Below are positions 1-8,529 of a stretch of 64,000 nt of DNA, in pieces (the first letter of the stretch is position 1; every line of letters begins with the position of its first letter). The translations under genes and the position numbers were made by a program. Below the pieces are notes generated by a model. The model worked only from the letters and a program-made list of their open reading frames with translations, was not told the origin of the DNA and searched no databases. This stretch comes from Arthrobacter sp. D5-1 (GTDB taxonomy: Bacteria > Actinomycetota > Actinomycetes > Actinomycetales > Micrococcaceae). Location: contig NZ_CP014571.1 of the NCBI RefSeq assembly GCF_017357425.1, positions 2,232,001 to 2,296,000 of the forward strand. The letters run 5' to 3'.

Positions 1-90
1 TCGACGGCTGTTTTCCTCCGATGATTCGACCCTGATGCTGCAGCGGGCAACTACGGCTGGTCCCGCCGTGGCCGGGCTGCCAGTGGACAT
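1..90 (-). CDS. Possible N-terminus of a gene running off the left edge
   Basis: An open frame starts at an ATG at position 90 on the minus strand and stays open to the window edge, about 30 codons, beginning MSTGSPATAGP. It lies 70 bp downstream of the amino-acid binding lipoprotein gene on the same strand, where the permease gene of such a transporter is often found. No clear ribosome binding site precedes the ATG, and the visible residues show no membrane segment, so the identity is open. Confidence 0.25.
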   Translation of the reverse strand, partial: MSTGSPATAGPAVVARCSIRVESSEENSRR

Positions 91-160
91 TGAGAAGCCG
101 GATACGCCAACAGAATGCTGACGTACCCGGCTGCCTTGCTGATAACGCCGCTGGTGCGGA

Positions 161-1075
161 CTATTCAATAGTCGTGGGTGGGTTCACTTCGGCCTTGTCC
201 AGAGCCGTCTTCTCCTGACCCCAGGCCTTGAGAATGGTGCCGTAAGTCCCATCAGCGATGAGGCTGTTGACAGCAGCAGCGACAGCCATGGCCAGGGGTT
301 CATTGTCCTTGGCCACGGCGATCCCGACAAGGCTCGGGTCGACGGCGTCTCCCAGGGGCTCAAGCCGGCCACCGGTTTCCGACACGGCGTATCCGGCAGC
401 GGCCGACATGGCCACGAAGGCATCGAGACCTCCATTGATGAGGCGTGTTGTCACGTCCGTCTGGTTGGTGAGGGTAAGTACCTCAATGGCGGGCTTGGCG
501 CTGGCGACGCAGTCATCGGACTGCTTTCTGACAGCCGTCTCCTGTAGCGTCCCTGTCTCAACGCCGACTTTCAGACCGCAGGCGTTCTTGCTGTCGACTT
601 TTTTCGGGTTGTCTTTCTGCACCACCCACTGGGTGCCACCTGCAAGGTAGCTCACGAAGTTGACGGCCTTCAACCTCGTGGATGTCACGGTGAAGGATGA
701 CACGCCCAGGTCGTATTTCGGGCCGAGGGAGGGGAGGATGTTGGCAAAGTCGGCGTTCTGGAACTCAGCTTTCAATCCCATGCGGGCTGCAACGGCGTTG
801 GCTATGTCGATGTCGAAGCCCATGGGTGTTTGACCGTCGGCACCTCCGAGGAACTCAGCCGGAGCATAGGTAGGATCGGTGGCTACGGTGAGGACGCCGT
901 CCGCCCGGACATCTGCCGGAACGCTGGCCGAAATCTGCTCATCCCGGCTGACGCTGGTGGGATCAAGGCTTTCCGTCGAAGTCGTTCCTCCTACCTGTTC
1001 GGACGTTGTACAAGAGGTGACAGACAACGCGATGGATGCGGCCAGAACAAGGGCCAAGCCAGTTCTCTTCTGCAT
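161..1075 (-). CDS. Amino-acid ABC transporter substrate-binding lipoprotein (SBP family 3)
   Basis: Extracellular solute-binding component of a polar amino-acid ABC importer, anchored in the membrane as a lipoprotein. The start chosen at 1075 gives MQKRTGLALVLAASIALSVTSC, a basic n-region, hydrophobic core and a lipobox-like VTSC; the frame is open further upstream, but those residues look unlike a signal peptide. The body has typical family-3 features: a GVLTVATDPTYAPAEF-like first strand, the GFDIDIANAVA segment and the VGVETGTLQ segment. At about 304 residues it is full length. A purine-rich stretch (agagaaag) lies upstream of the start. The matching permease and ATPase are not visible and may lie beyond the left edge. 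The exact amino acid cannot be told. Confidence 0.85.
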   Translation of the reverse strand: MQKRTGLALVLAASIALSVTSCTTSEQVGGTTSTESLDPTSVSRDEQISASVPADVRADGVLTVATDPTYAPAEFLGGADGQTPMGFDIDIANAVAARMGLKAEFQNADFANILPSLGPKYDLGVSSFTVTSTRLKAVNFVSYLAGGTQWVVQKDNPKKVDSKNACGLKVGVETGTLQETAVRKQSDDCVASAKPAIEVLTLTNQTDVTTRLINGGLDAFVAMSAAAGYAVSETGGRLEPLGDAVDPSLVGIAVAKDNEPLAMAVAAAVNSLIADGTYGTILKAWGQEKTALDKAEVNPPTTIE

Positions 1076-1633
1076 GATTTGCACTTTCTCTAGGCACATA
1101 TATGTCCGTTCTTCGGAACGTTGTGGTAACGCTACGGTTCCCAAAAATATGAGCAATCGGCCATAAGAAGGACCGCACCGACAACGCCGTTTCGGCAGTG
1201 AAGGCCGAGAATTTCTTATGGACAGCTACGCTGGGCCGGCGGTGGGTTATAGGCCCCAAAGAGGCGCCGACAAGCCCATACGACAAGGACGTAAATCCCC
1301 TCAACGTGGCGTAGGGTTTCTGTTCCTCAGTCACATTCCGGAGGCATCATGGCTCACTCTGTCTTACGGTGATGCCGCTCACAGCTAAGAAAAAACTATG
1401 CTCAAGGCGCACCGCACCGAAGCGGTGGACCAAGAGCTCCAACAGGAATGGCTTCTACACATGAATGACTAAAGATCGCCAGGCGTCTGCCAACGCGCAG
1501 CCCCGGGTCGACGACGACTCCCTCGCGCAGGTCTCCCGCGACGCCATCGACGATGAAGCAACCGCCCGCCCCCAGAACCCGTCAGCGTGTCATCCAGTTG
1601 CGGGTGGGCACCCCCCCAGATTGAAAGGCACCC
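1076..1633. other. Divergent intergenic region between binding protein and permease
   Basis: No convincing gene is seen in this 558 bp stretch; the open frames here have unnatural composition. It must carry the promoters for the leftward binding-protein gene and the rightward permease gene. A short perfect hairpin with a TTCG loop (5-bp arms, 1107-1120) lies in the probable 5' untranslated region of the leftward gene. A ribosome binding site gaaagg at 1623-1628 serves the permease start at 1634. Confidence 0.5.
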
Positions 1634-3138
1634 ATGGAGAACTCTCCAACACCTGGCACAATGACGTCCCGAGCGGGATTGAGCCTTACCCAGCAAGTAC
1701 GAACCCGCAAGCCGCTGCACATGCTGAAAAGGGAATCAGACATCCAGACGACCGGTCTCCGGCGGAGCCTGAGCCTTGTCCAACTGACCATGATCAGTGT
1801 GGGCGCCACCTTGGGAACCGGGATCTTCGTTGTTTTAGGCGATGCTGTGCCCATTGCCGGACCCGCTATTTGGATTTCTTTCGTTGTAGCAGGCATCGCG
1901 GCCATGCTCTCTGCATTGTCCTATGCGGAAATGGCGGGGGCAGTTCCCGTCTCGGGGTCCAGCTACTCCTATACCTACGTCACCATGGGTGAAGGGCTGG
2001 CCTGGATCTGCGGATGGTGTCTGCTGCTCGAGTATGCGGTTTCCGTAGCCGCCGTGGCAGTCGGGGCCGGTGAATACCTGTCTGAAGTGGCCAAAGCGTT
2101 CGGAGTTGAACTTCCGCATGCGCTTATTCAACCGCCAGGCGATGGGGGAGTGTTCAACGTTCCCGCCGTGGTGATCGTACTGCTGGCTGTCGTACTGCTC
2201 ATTCGCGGTCCCGTGAAAGCGCCGTGGTCAACACCATCCTCGTCGGACTCAAGGTAGTTGTCCTGCTGCTCTTTATCCTTGTCGCTTTCAGCGCGTTCGA
2301 TTCACGGAACTTTGAGCCACTTGCCCCCATGGGCCTCGCCGGCATTACGGCTGCTTCCTCCCGGTTGTTCTTCTCTTACATCGGCTTCGACGCGGCCTCC
2401 ACTGCCGGCGATGAAGCGAAAAACCCCCAACGTGACCTGCCCAGAGCCATCGTGATCTCGATGGCTGCTGTCACTGTCCTGTATGTGGCCGTGGCCGTGG
2501 CCGCCGTCGGTGCCCGTCCGTGGGGATGGTTCGACGGTCAGGAATCGGCTTTGGTGCACATCCTTGAAGAAGTGACCGGCACCGTGTGGGTCTCCCTGAT
2601 CTTTGCCATCGGGGCTGTCATCGCCATCGTCAGCATCGTCCTGGTCACCCTCTACGGCCAGACCCGCATTCTGATGGCAATGTCACGGGACGGAATGATC
2701 CCGCCCGTCTTCGCCAAGGTCTCCCGTCGCACACAGACCCCAATCGCCAACACCATGATCACCGGCGGTGCCATAGCTGCCGCTGCAGGGTTGATCCCCC
2801 TCGGCGAACTGGCCGACGCAACCAGTATCGGCACCTTGTTTGCGTTCTCTCTCGTCAGCATCTCGGTCATCGCCTTGCGGCGTAACCAGCCTGACATTCC
2901 ACGTACCTTCCGGGTTCCTTTGTACCCGTTCACGCCGATACTTGCTGTTGTTATGTGCCTGGTTCTGATGGTGAACCTCGGTGGAAGCACGTGGATTGTC
3001 TTTGTCGTCTGGATGGCGCTCGGCGCTGGCATCTACCTCGCATACGGACGTCGGAATTCCGTTGTGGCACAAAGTCTCCGGGTAAAAGACGTCGCGACCG
3101 AACCACAATCGGCCGAAGTGGATCAACTTCAGAACTGA
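1634..3138 (+). pseudogene. APC-family amino-acid permease, split by a one-base frameshift
   Basis: A cationic-amino-acid-type APC permease (YfnA/CAT-like) with about 12 membrane segments. The N-terminal half reads in one frame to 2257 and contains the family motif SVGATLGTGIF and the segment AMLSALSYAEMAG. The C-terminal half reads from about 2203 in another frame and contains SYIGFDAASTAGDEAKNPQRD, the conserved helix-8 region. Family members read Ile-Arg-Gly-x-Arg-Glu-Ser-Ala across the junction; here one base is missing near 2210-2211 in ggtcccgt. Restoring it gives 501 residues, the usual family length. No other damage is visible, so this is either a very young pseudogene or a base-calling error. 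The start at 1634 is supported by gaaagg seven bases upstream. Confidence 0.85.
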
Positions 3139-3244
3139 ACATGGCTGGGCGTGGAAGCCTTAGGCCTCCGCCTCGTGACCTGACCAGGCCTGGTCTTGCT
3201 CATTCGCGGACGTCAGCGACGCGGTCACTGCACGGTGGAACAAA

Positions 3245-3278
3245 CGCGGTGTCATGGCTGGCACGCCATGACACCGCG
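3245..3278. repeat. Perfect 14-bp inverted repeat (hairpin, possible terminator)
   Basis: The arms 3245-3258 and 3265-3278 are perfectly complementary (cgcggtgtcatggc and its reverse complement) with a 6-nt loop. It sits 107 bp after the permease stop in a gap of almost 500 bp (3139-3635) that contains no supportable gene. There is no T-run on either side, so it could be an actinobacterial terminator lacking a U-tract, or a protein-binding site ahead of the esterase. Confidence 0.6.
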
Positions 3279-3635
3279 GACACCCCGCGGGAAGCCACCT
3301 TGCTTCCACCGCGAAGTCTTCCGGGTCAGCCCGAATCAGGTCCTGGAAGTACTGAAGGAGCACCACGTTGAACTGGTCGAATTAACCGGGCTGCCTACGG
3401 CCGAAGAGTTCCGTCTCAGCACCCCGCGCAGGGGCTTTGCCCGTCCAGCGCGCAATAACCTCGTCCCAGGTGGTGCCGGCAGCGGCAGTAGTCCGGAGCC
3501 ACCAATGGTTTCCATTGACCGCCACATGGCGCCCGTAGTCTGCCTTTTGAGTGCCTTTGGCGGGTAACGTATGGCGCCAGCAAGCCTAGGCTTGCTTCAG
3601 GTCACGACGAGGTGGCCGTCAGGATGGAGGTTGAG

Positions 3636-4605
3636 ATGTCACCGATGTATAAAGTGCCACCTTTCGATGCTGAGCTGGGTGCCACGCTGGGAGCGTTGGG
3701 CGACTTGATAGGCCCAACGTTGACGCCCGACATGATCAAAGGCATGCGCGAAACCCTGGTTGCACCGCCTATCGAGGATCTTCTCGCTGGACGCCCCGTG
3801 ACACATTTTGAGCGGACGATCCCAAGGTCCGGTGGGCGCTCCGGACCTTACTGTCTCCATCTTCCGCCGGGTCGATCACGCGCCCGGCGGACCAGGCATC
3901 TATAACATTCATGGCGGGGGAATGGTTATGGGTGACCGCTTTCTTGGAGCGGATTCCCTCGTTGACTGGGTTGAGTCCCTTGGTGCAGTGGCCGTTTCAG
4001 TGGAGTATCGACTTGCCCCCGAACATCCCGATCCGGCGCCGGTGGAGGATTGTTATGCAGGCTTGGAGTGGATGGCCGCCAATGCCGAAGAACTGGGTGT
4101 CGATCCCCACCGGATCGTCGTTGCAGGCGCCAGTGCTGGCGGCGGACTCGCTGCAGGGGTGGCGTTGCTCTCACGCGACCGTGGTGGCCCTTTCCTGGCC
4201 GGCCAGTTGTTGATCTACCCCATGCTGGATGATCGCAATGAGACCGTTTCCAGCCACCAGTTTGATGGCATAGGTGTATGGGACCGTACCAGCAACGACA
4301 CTGGCTGGAATGCGCTCTTGGGGGAACGGCGTGGAACCAACCAAGTTTCCATCTATGCCGCCCCTGCGCGCGCTGCGGACCTCTCAAACTTACCTCCAGC
4401 GTTCATCGATGTCGCTTCAGCCGAGGTTTTCCGGGATGAGGACATTGCCTATGCTTCAACCATCTGGATGTCCGGTGGGGAGGCCGAATTGCACGTGTGG
4501 CCGGGTGGCTTCCACGGTTTCGACATCTTCTTTCCCCAAGCGGCGCTCTCGATATTGGCCCGCGAAGCCAGAACCCGGTGGCTACGACGAGCGTTGGGCG
4601 CCTGA
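3636..4605 (+). pseudogene. Alpha/beta hydrolase (HSL-type esterase), split by a one-base frameshift
   Basis: A hormone-sensitive-lipase-family carboxylesterase. The oxyanion-hole motif HGGG, the nucleophile elbow GASAGGG (a variant of GDSAGG), the acidic-residue region DVASAEVFRDED and the catalytic His in GGFHGFD are all present. The first about 65 codons read from 3636 (ggagg at 3626-3630 is well spaced), but the rest continues in another frame from about 3825. The reading runs HFERTIP then GPVGAPDLTVS if one base is removed in cccaaggtcc. Corrected length is 322 residues, normal for the family. It is the second frameshifted gene in a row. It lies upstream of a PucR regulator on the same strand, which may control it. 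Confidence 0.82.
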
Positions 4606-4690
4606 CCGGCCCAGCCGGCTGGGAGATCTTCGTTGCCGGATTGGCCGGAGTGGCACACCATAGAGTTCGTAGAGACCGACGACGGAGTGG

Positions 4691-5698
4691 GTGGTATCAG
4701 TGCAGGGACTCGTGTGGCGGCTCAAAGCGCTCGATCCGGTAGCCTCGGAAAGCCTCAAAGTCATCGCCTACTTCGATACCCTGATCAACAGCCGGGCCAA
4801 CGCAGACATGCTCATCCGTGGGGCAGCAGCCCTGTGCGGCTGCCCCGTGGGTTATTCGCTGGAAGGCCGGAGCATCTGTGTAGATGCATCGGGCCAGAGA
4901 ATCACCAGCGAGCAAGGGCAGTGGCCCTCCCAGCCATTCGGCATTGACGGGAAAGCATGGATTCAACGCGCCAGGCCCGGGTTCGTCAACGACGAGCTGA
5001 TTCTGGAACGCCTCGCACTCGCCTTGGGCGTCTTTTGGGACCGGACCAGTCCGGTGGCCATCACGCGACGGGCGATGGAGGCGGTCATCGACGGTGATAT
5101 GCCGGAGGAAAAGCGTTCTGAGGGGGCAAGGCTCCTGCACCTCGAGCGGGACAGGATGTATCGGGTTCACGCAACGCCGGTAACGACATCCATGCCTGGT
5201 CCCACTGCATTGGTCCAAACGCCCTTCGGACCCATTAAGGCAGGGATCCGCCCATCCACAGAAGCGCTTGAGGAGGTTGGCCCCACAGGAGTAGGCCTCG
5301 CGCGGGCCCCCCGCGAACTCTATTACTCCTGGGAAACGGCCCTGCTGGCCCTCCGACTCACCACTCCACGCCACAGTGTGCAAACGGCTGACGAGCTCGG
5401 AAGTCTCATCGTCCTGGCCGGGCGGGCAGACGACTCCGGGCAGGAGCCGACCGATGTCACCAATTTGAGGCAATTGGTGGAGGGTCAGCCGAAAGCGTTG
5501 CCCATGCTCGAAGCCATAGCGGAGTCCAGCAGCCTGCGATCTGTTGCCGGACAGCTCCATCTGCACCATTCAAGTGTTCAGAGCCGTGCTGCAGAACTCT
5601 CAATCGCCTTGGCTTTCGATATCCGGACGCCAGTTGGGCGGGTTCGCCTAACGCTGGCTCTGGCTCTTTTCCGGCTTGCAACAAATCGCTTCGACTGA
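4691..5698 (+). CDS. PucR/CdaR-type transcriptional regulator
   Basis: The C-terminal about 70 residues (LPMLEAIAESSSLRSVAGQLHLHHSSVQSR...) match the PucR-family helix-turn-helix, which is normally preceded by a variable ligand-sensing region, as here. The N-terminal 200 residues have no motif that I recognise. The gene starts at GTG 4691 or GTG 4700; a ggag at 4684-4687 could serve either. It lies 85 bp downstream of the esterase on the same strand, so it may regulate the permease/esterase set. Such proteins often activate purine, amine or amino-acid catabolism; the inducer here is unknown. Confidence 0.7.
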   Translation: MVSVQGLVWRLKALDPVASESLKVIAYFDTLINSRANADMLIRGAAALCGCPVGYSLEGRSICVDASGQRITSEQGQWPSQPFGIDGKAWIQRARPGFVNDELILERLALALGVFWDRTSPVAITRRAMEAVIDGDMPEEKRSEGARLLHLERDRMYRVHATPVTTSMPGPTALVQTPFGPIKAGIRPSTEALEEVGPTGVGLARAPRELYYSWETALLALRLTTPRHSVQTADELGSLIVLAGRADDSGQEPTDVTNLRQLVEGQPKALPMLEAIAESSSLRSVAGQLHLHHSSVQSRAAELSIALAFDIRTPVGRVRLTLALALFRLATNRFD

Positions 5699-5841
5699 CG
5701 TGCTGCCCATGATGAATCAGATCCTCTCAGGTGCGAAGGGACCTTCAAGTTGCAGTCCCTATCCGCGGTGGCCCGGCGGACGCGCCGGTTTGTCACGGCA
5801 AAGGTGGTGGGATATGGGCGCTGGGAGTCGTACCTCCTTGC

Positions 5842-6273
5842 TCAGGCAGGCAATTCCAGCCGGAAGCCGCAGCTCACGCAGCGCAAAATCTGGGTTCTAA
5901 GCTGGACGTCAAGCAGTTGAGACAAGTCATCTCCAGGAATGCTGCTGGCGGTCAGGGTCCGTCGCACTTCGAGGGGTACTCTGGCCATGGGCTCGCTGCA
6001 ATGAAGGTAGCTGTCGCCGAAGAGGATGAGCCCTTCGAGATTCGTTCCGGTGTTCAGCCGTGCAGCAACTTCGCTGAATCGCGTGAAGTGCGAGAGTATC
6101 GAACCGCATCCGGTACAGCTGTAAGAGACCTCTACGACGAGGCCGACTGTGCGGGCCCGTGCTGTTTCAATCGCGTGTAGCACCAGGTAGCCGTCGGTCC
6201 GGCACGTCGGGCACCACGTTCTCGACCCTTGGGGCAGGGATGTCCCACCCGATGGAATGGAGTTCTCTGCCAT
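5842..6273 (-). CDS. Hypothetical zinc-ribbon protein
   Basis: A 143-residue protein with CPTC near residue 21, CTGC near residue 53 and CVSC near the C-terminus, spaced as in small zinc-binding proteins. No membrane segment or signal peptide is seen. The start ATG at 6273 has a gaggagga motif about 10 bases upstream, which lies inside the 3' end of a 42-codon ORF ending 5 bp before this start. The gene is therefore probably co-translated with that small ORF from the promoter block at 6393-6500. I do not recognise a functional family. Confidence 0.65.
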   Translation of the reverse strand: MAENSIPSGGTSLPQGSRTWCPTCRTDGYLVLHAIETARARTVGLVVEVSYSCTGCGSILSHFTRFSEVAARLNTGTNLEGLILFGDSYLHCSEPMARVPLEVRRTLTASSIPGDDLSQLLDVQLRTQILRCVSCGFRLELPA

Positions 6274-6278
6274 GACGG

Positions 6279-6407
6279 CTACCGGTCCTCCTCATCCGTG
6301 AAAGAGGGGCTGCTTTCCCGGTAGGAATGGACGCGGCAGACTATCGGGCGATTAGTCGGCTTCCCTGCTGTGGCTAGGGCCGTTGGGGGCCGGTTGATGA
6401 GCGACAA
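6279..6407 (-). CDS. Small ORF (42 aa) upstream of the zinc-ribbon gene
   Basis: It starts at TTG 6407, preceded by a strong gaggagg seven bases upstream, and reads MSLINRPPTALATAG... to a TAG at 6279-6281. Its first residues and its ribosome binding site match those of the desaturase at 7666 (MSLIKEPPPVV...), because both starts lie inside the duplicated block described at 6393-6500 and 7652-7760. After about 20 residues the similarity ends. It could be a real small protein translationally coupled to the zinc-ribbon gene, or the leftover N-terminus of a lost desaturase paralogue. The sequence alone does not decide. Confidence 0.4.
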   Translation of the reverse strand: MSLINRPPTALATAGKPTNRPIVCRVHSYRESSPSFTDEEDR

Positions 6408-6500
6408 GATGTTGCCTCCTCGTTGCGCTGGTAAGGCGCTGCCGGGGTCTGGGGCAACAACACCAGCGTAGGCACCAAGGAGGCCGCGAGTCCATAGTAA
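6393..6500 (-). repeat. Duplicated leader block, copy A
   Basis: This roughly 108-bp segment is an imperfect direct copy of 7652-7760. A 24-bp core (6447-6470) is identical, and the ribosome binding site and TTG start region are also shared. Both copies precede leftward genes. An ATG at 6495 opens a 47-codon frame (6352-6495) whose residues 8-19 read CLRWCCCPRPRQ, and copy B encodes the same twelve residues. The block may be a promoter plus 5' leader, possibly with a cysteine-rich leader peptide, or a remnant of a duplicated desaturase gene. Confidence 0.7.
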
Positions 6501-6550
6501 AGAACCCTGTGAGGGCGAATCCTCTCAAAACAAAGGCCCTGAGCGCTCCG

Positions 6551-7666
6551 TTAGCTCCGGTGCTTCCCTGCGAGGGGGCAGGTGAACGGGTCAGCCGCGG
6601 CGAGACCTACGGTATTGAGGTAGCGGATCACGATTCCGTAGGAGTGCATCAGCCTGGTTTCGGTGTATGGAATGCCCATGAGAACGCAGTGTTCTTTGAC
6701 AAGTTGGCTTGCTTCTCGCAGATGCTGGCGGGGCATGTCGGGAAACAGATGGTGTTCAATCTGGTAGTTGAGCCCACCCATGAAGAACGTCACGAACCTG
6801 CTGCCGGTGATATTGCGGGACGTGAGCACTTGCCGGGTCAGGAAGTCGGCGCGACTGTTTTCGGGAAGTATCGGCATCCCTTTGTGGTTTGGCGCAAAGG
6901 TTCCTCCCATGTAAAGCCCGAAAACGGCGACCTGAACCCCGATAAACGCCGCAGCGATCCCAGGGGACAGCGTGAGGAACAACAATCCGATGTAGGTGCC
7001 AAAACGCAGGCCCAGCAGGCCAAGCTCAAACCAACGGAACTTCACGGGGCCGCGGCGCAGCAAGTACCTGAGCGAGTCGATATGCAGCGTCCAACCAAGG
7101 AACAGTAGCAGTGGGAAGAGGAGGTAGCCCTGTCGTTTGCCGAACGCCCGGGAAAATCGTCCACGGTTGTTGGCCACTTCGTTGTGAAAGACGATGGCAC
7201 CGGGAGCGATGTCCGGATCCCGGTTAACCACGTTCGGCCGGGCGTGATGCCTGGAGTGCTTGTCGGTCCAGTAGGCATAGCTCATGCCCACCATGAGGGT
7301 GGCGATCAGGCGTGCTGTCCACTCGTTTGCCGCCCGGGTGGCAAAGACCTGAAGGTGCCCTGCTTCGTGCCCGACCAAAGCGAACTGCGTGAAGACAACG
7401 CCGAGTGCCGCCGCTACTGCAAGCTGGAGCCACGAGTCGCCCAGAAGGAAGAACGCCGCCCAGACGCCGGCACCCGCGATGATCAAGAGCATCAGCAGCA
7501 GGATGTAATAGCGGCGGCACCGCTCGAGCAGCCCCGCTTCCTTAACTGAGGTCAAAAGGCTCGCATAGCTGCTGGTGACTTTGTTGATGCGAATTGCGGA
7601 CGTCGTCTGCCTGGCTGCTGGTTTGACTGTGGGTACGACCGGTGGGGGCTCTTTGATGAGCGACAA
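6551..7666 (-). CDS. Membrane fatty-acid desaturase
   Basis: A membrane di-iron fatty-acid desaturase that inserts a double bond into acyl chains. The three histidine boxes are HEAGH, HSRHH and QIEHH, and there are four to five hydrophobic segments around them. The first about 35 residues are proline-rich. The start at TTG 7666 is preferred because gaggagg sits seven bases upstream; the frame is open further up but without a ribosome binding site. The product is about 371 residues, normal for the family. It stands alone on the minus strand, downstream of duplicated block B, and a second desaturase of another type lies at 38930. Cold or membrane-fluidity control is plausible but not shown. Confidence 0.9.
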   Translation of the reverse strand: MSLIKEPPPVVPTVKPAARQTTSAIRINKVTSSYASLLTSVKEAGLLERCRRYYILLLMLLIIAGAGVWAAFFLLGDSWLQLAVAAALGVVFTQFALVGHEAGHLQVFATRAANEWTARLIATLMVGMSYAYWTDKHSRHHARPNVVNRDPDIAPGAIVFHNEVANNRGRFSRAFGKRQGYLLFPLLLFLGWTLHIDSLRYLLRRGPVKFRWFELGLLGLRFGTYIGLLFLTLSPGIAAAFIGVQVAVFGLYMGGTFAPNHKGMPILPENSRADFLTRQVLTSRNITGSRFVTFFMGGLNYQIEHHLFPDMPRQHLREASQLVKEHCVLMGIPYTETRLMHSYGIVIRYLNTVGLAAADPFTCPLAGKHRS

Positions 7667-7760
7667 GATATTGCCTCCTCGTGTGTGCTCTGAATGCACT
7701 GCCGAGGTCTGGGGCAACAACACCAGCGTAGACACGAAGGACACTGTGAGTCCATAGGGA
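7652..7760 (-). repeat. Duplicated leader block, copy B (in front of the desaturase)
   Basis: Direct imperfect copy of 6393-6500. The identical 24-bp core lies at 7707-7730. The ATG at 7755 opens a frame rich in cysteine codons, including three in a row in CLRWCCCPRPRQ, that runs through the desaturase ribosome binding site in another frame. Translation of that frame could therefore affect desaturase initiation. Conservation of the twelve residues follows from the DNA identity, so it is not independent proof of coding. Confidence 0.7.
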
Positions 7761-7806
7761 ACGGACCCGGGCGGGCAATCCTTTACAGCCGGTCACATGG
7801 AAAGTG

Positions 7807-8520
7807 CTAAATCTTCAGAGTGCGCTTGACGATGCTTTCGGCGACATCGTGAAGGTTTTGCCGCGAGGATCGGGCGTGTGCGCGCAGCACGTTGAAGGCA
7901 CTGTCCATGTCGAGGTTTTTGGTCTGGGCAATGACGCCTTTGGCTTGCTCGATGAGCACCCGGGTGGTCAACGCGCGTTGGAGTTGGTCGTTGAGGACGC
8001 CAGCTTCGCGGATGGTGCGCTCCTGCAGAAGGCTGATAGTGGCAACGTCGGCCATGGCCTGGGCAATGGAGGCGTCTTCGGGGGACAGGGCGCCGGTTTC
8101 GGCTCCGAACAGGCCCATGGCGCCGATGACCCTGGTGTGGACGCGCATGGGTACGGCGTGCACTGACCTGAAGCCCATGTCCAAGGCGATTTGCTGGAAG
8201 GCCGGCCAGCGGTCACCAAGGGCGCCGATGTCATCGACGGTGATGACTGTTCCTGTGTGGTAACACTCCACGCACGGCCCCGCTCCGGCTTCGAGTTGGA
8301 GCAGTTCCACCAGTTGGCTTTGCTCGCTGGTTGAAGCCAGCAATTGCAATTCGCCGTCGGCGTCGGAGAGCAACAGCCCGGCTTGGGCGGCGTCGAGTAA
8401 ATCGACGGCGTCCTCCACGAGCGTGTGGAGCAAGTCCAGGACGTCGTAGTCGGCAACGAGGGTGTCGGTAAGCTTCACGAACGTATCGCTGAGACGTTCG
8501 GCTCTGCTTTTGTTTACCAT
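7807..8520 (-). CDS. GAF-ANTAR response regulator
   Basis: A 237-residue cytoplasmic regulator. Residues about 20-165 form a GAF sensor domain (GPCVECYHTG and the VHAVPMRV strand). Residues about 180-232 form an ANTAR RNA-binding domain (RVLIEQAKGVIAQ...AFNVLRAHAR...LHDVAESIV). ANTAR proteins act as antiterminators by binding paired hexaloop hairpins in nascent RNA. The gene starts 9 bp after the stop of the next GAF-ANTAR gene, so the two are probably one transcript. The sensed ligand is unknown. No target hairpin pair was identified by eye. Confidence 0.88.
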   Translation of the reverse strand: MVNKSRAERLSDTFVKLTDTLVADYDVLDLLHTLVEDAVDLLDAAQAGLLLSDADGELQLLASTSEQSQLVELLQLEAGAGPCVECYHTGTVITVDDIGALGDRWPAFQQIALDMGFRSVHAVPMRVHTRVIGAMGLFGAETGALSPEDASIAQAMADVATISLLQERTIREAGVLNDQLQRALTTRVLIEQAKGVIAQTKNLDMDSAFNVLRAHARSSRQNLHDVAESIVKRTLKI

Positions 8521-8529
8521 GTCTGCATT

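Noticed and set aside
3196..3567. 123-codon open frame with an amidase-like GGAGSGSS segment in the gap before the esterase
   Set aside because: Composition is poor, there is no start signal, and the resemblance covers too few residues to call a gene or relic.
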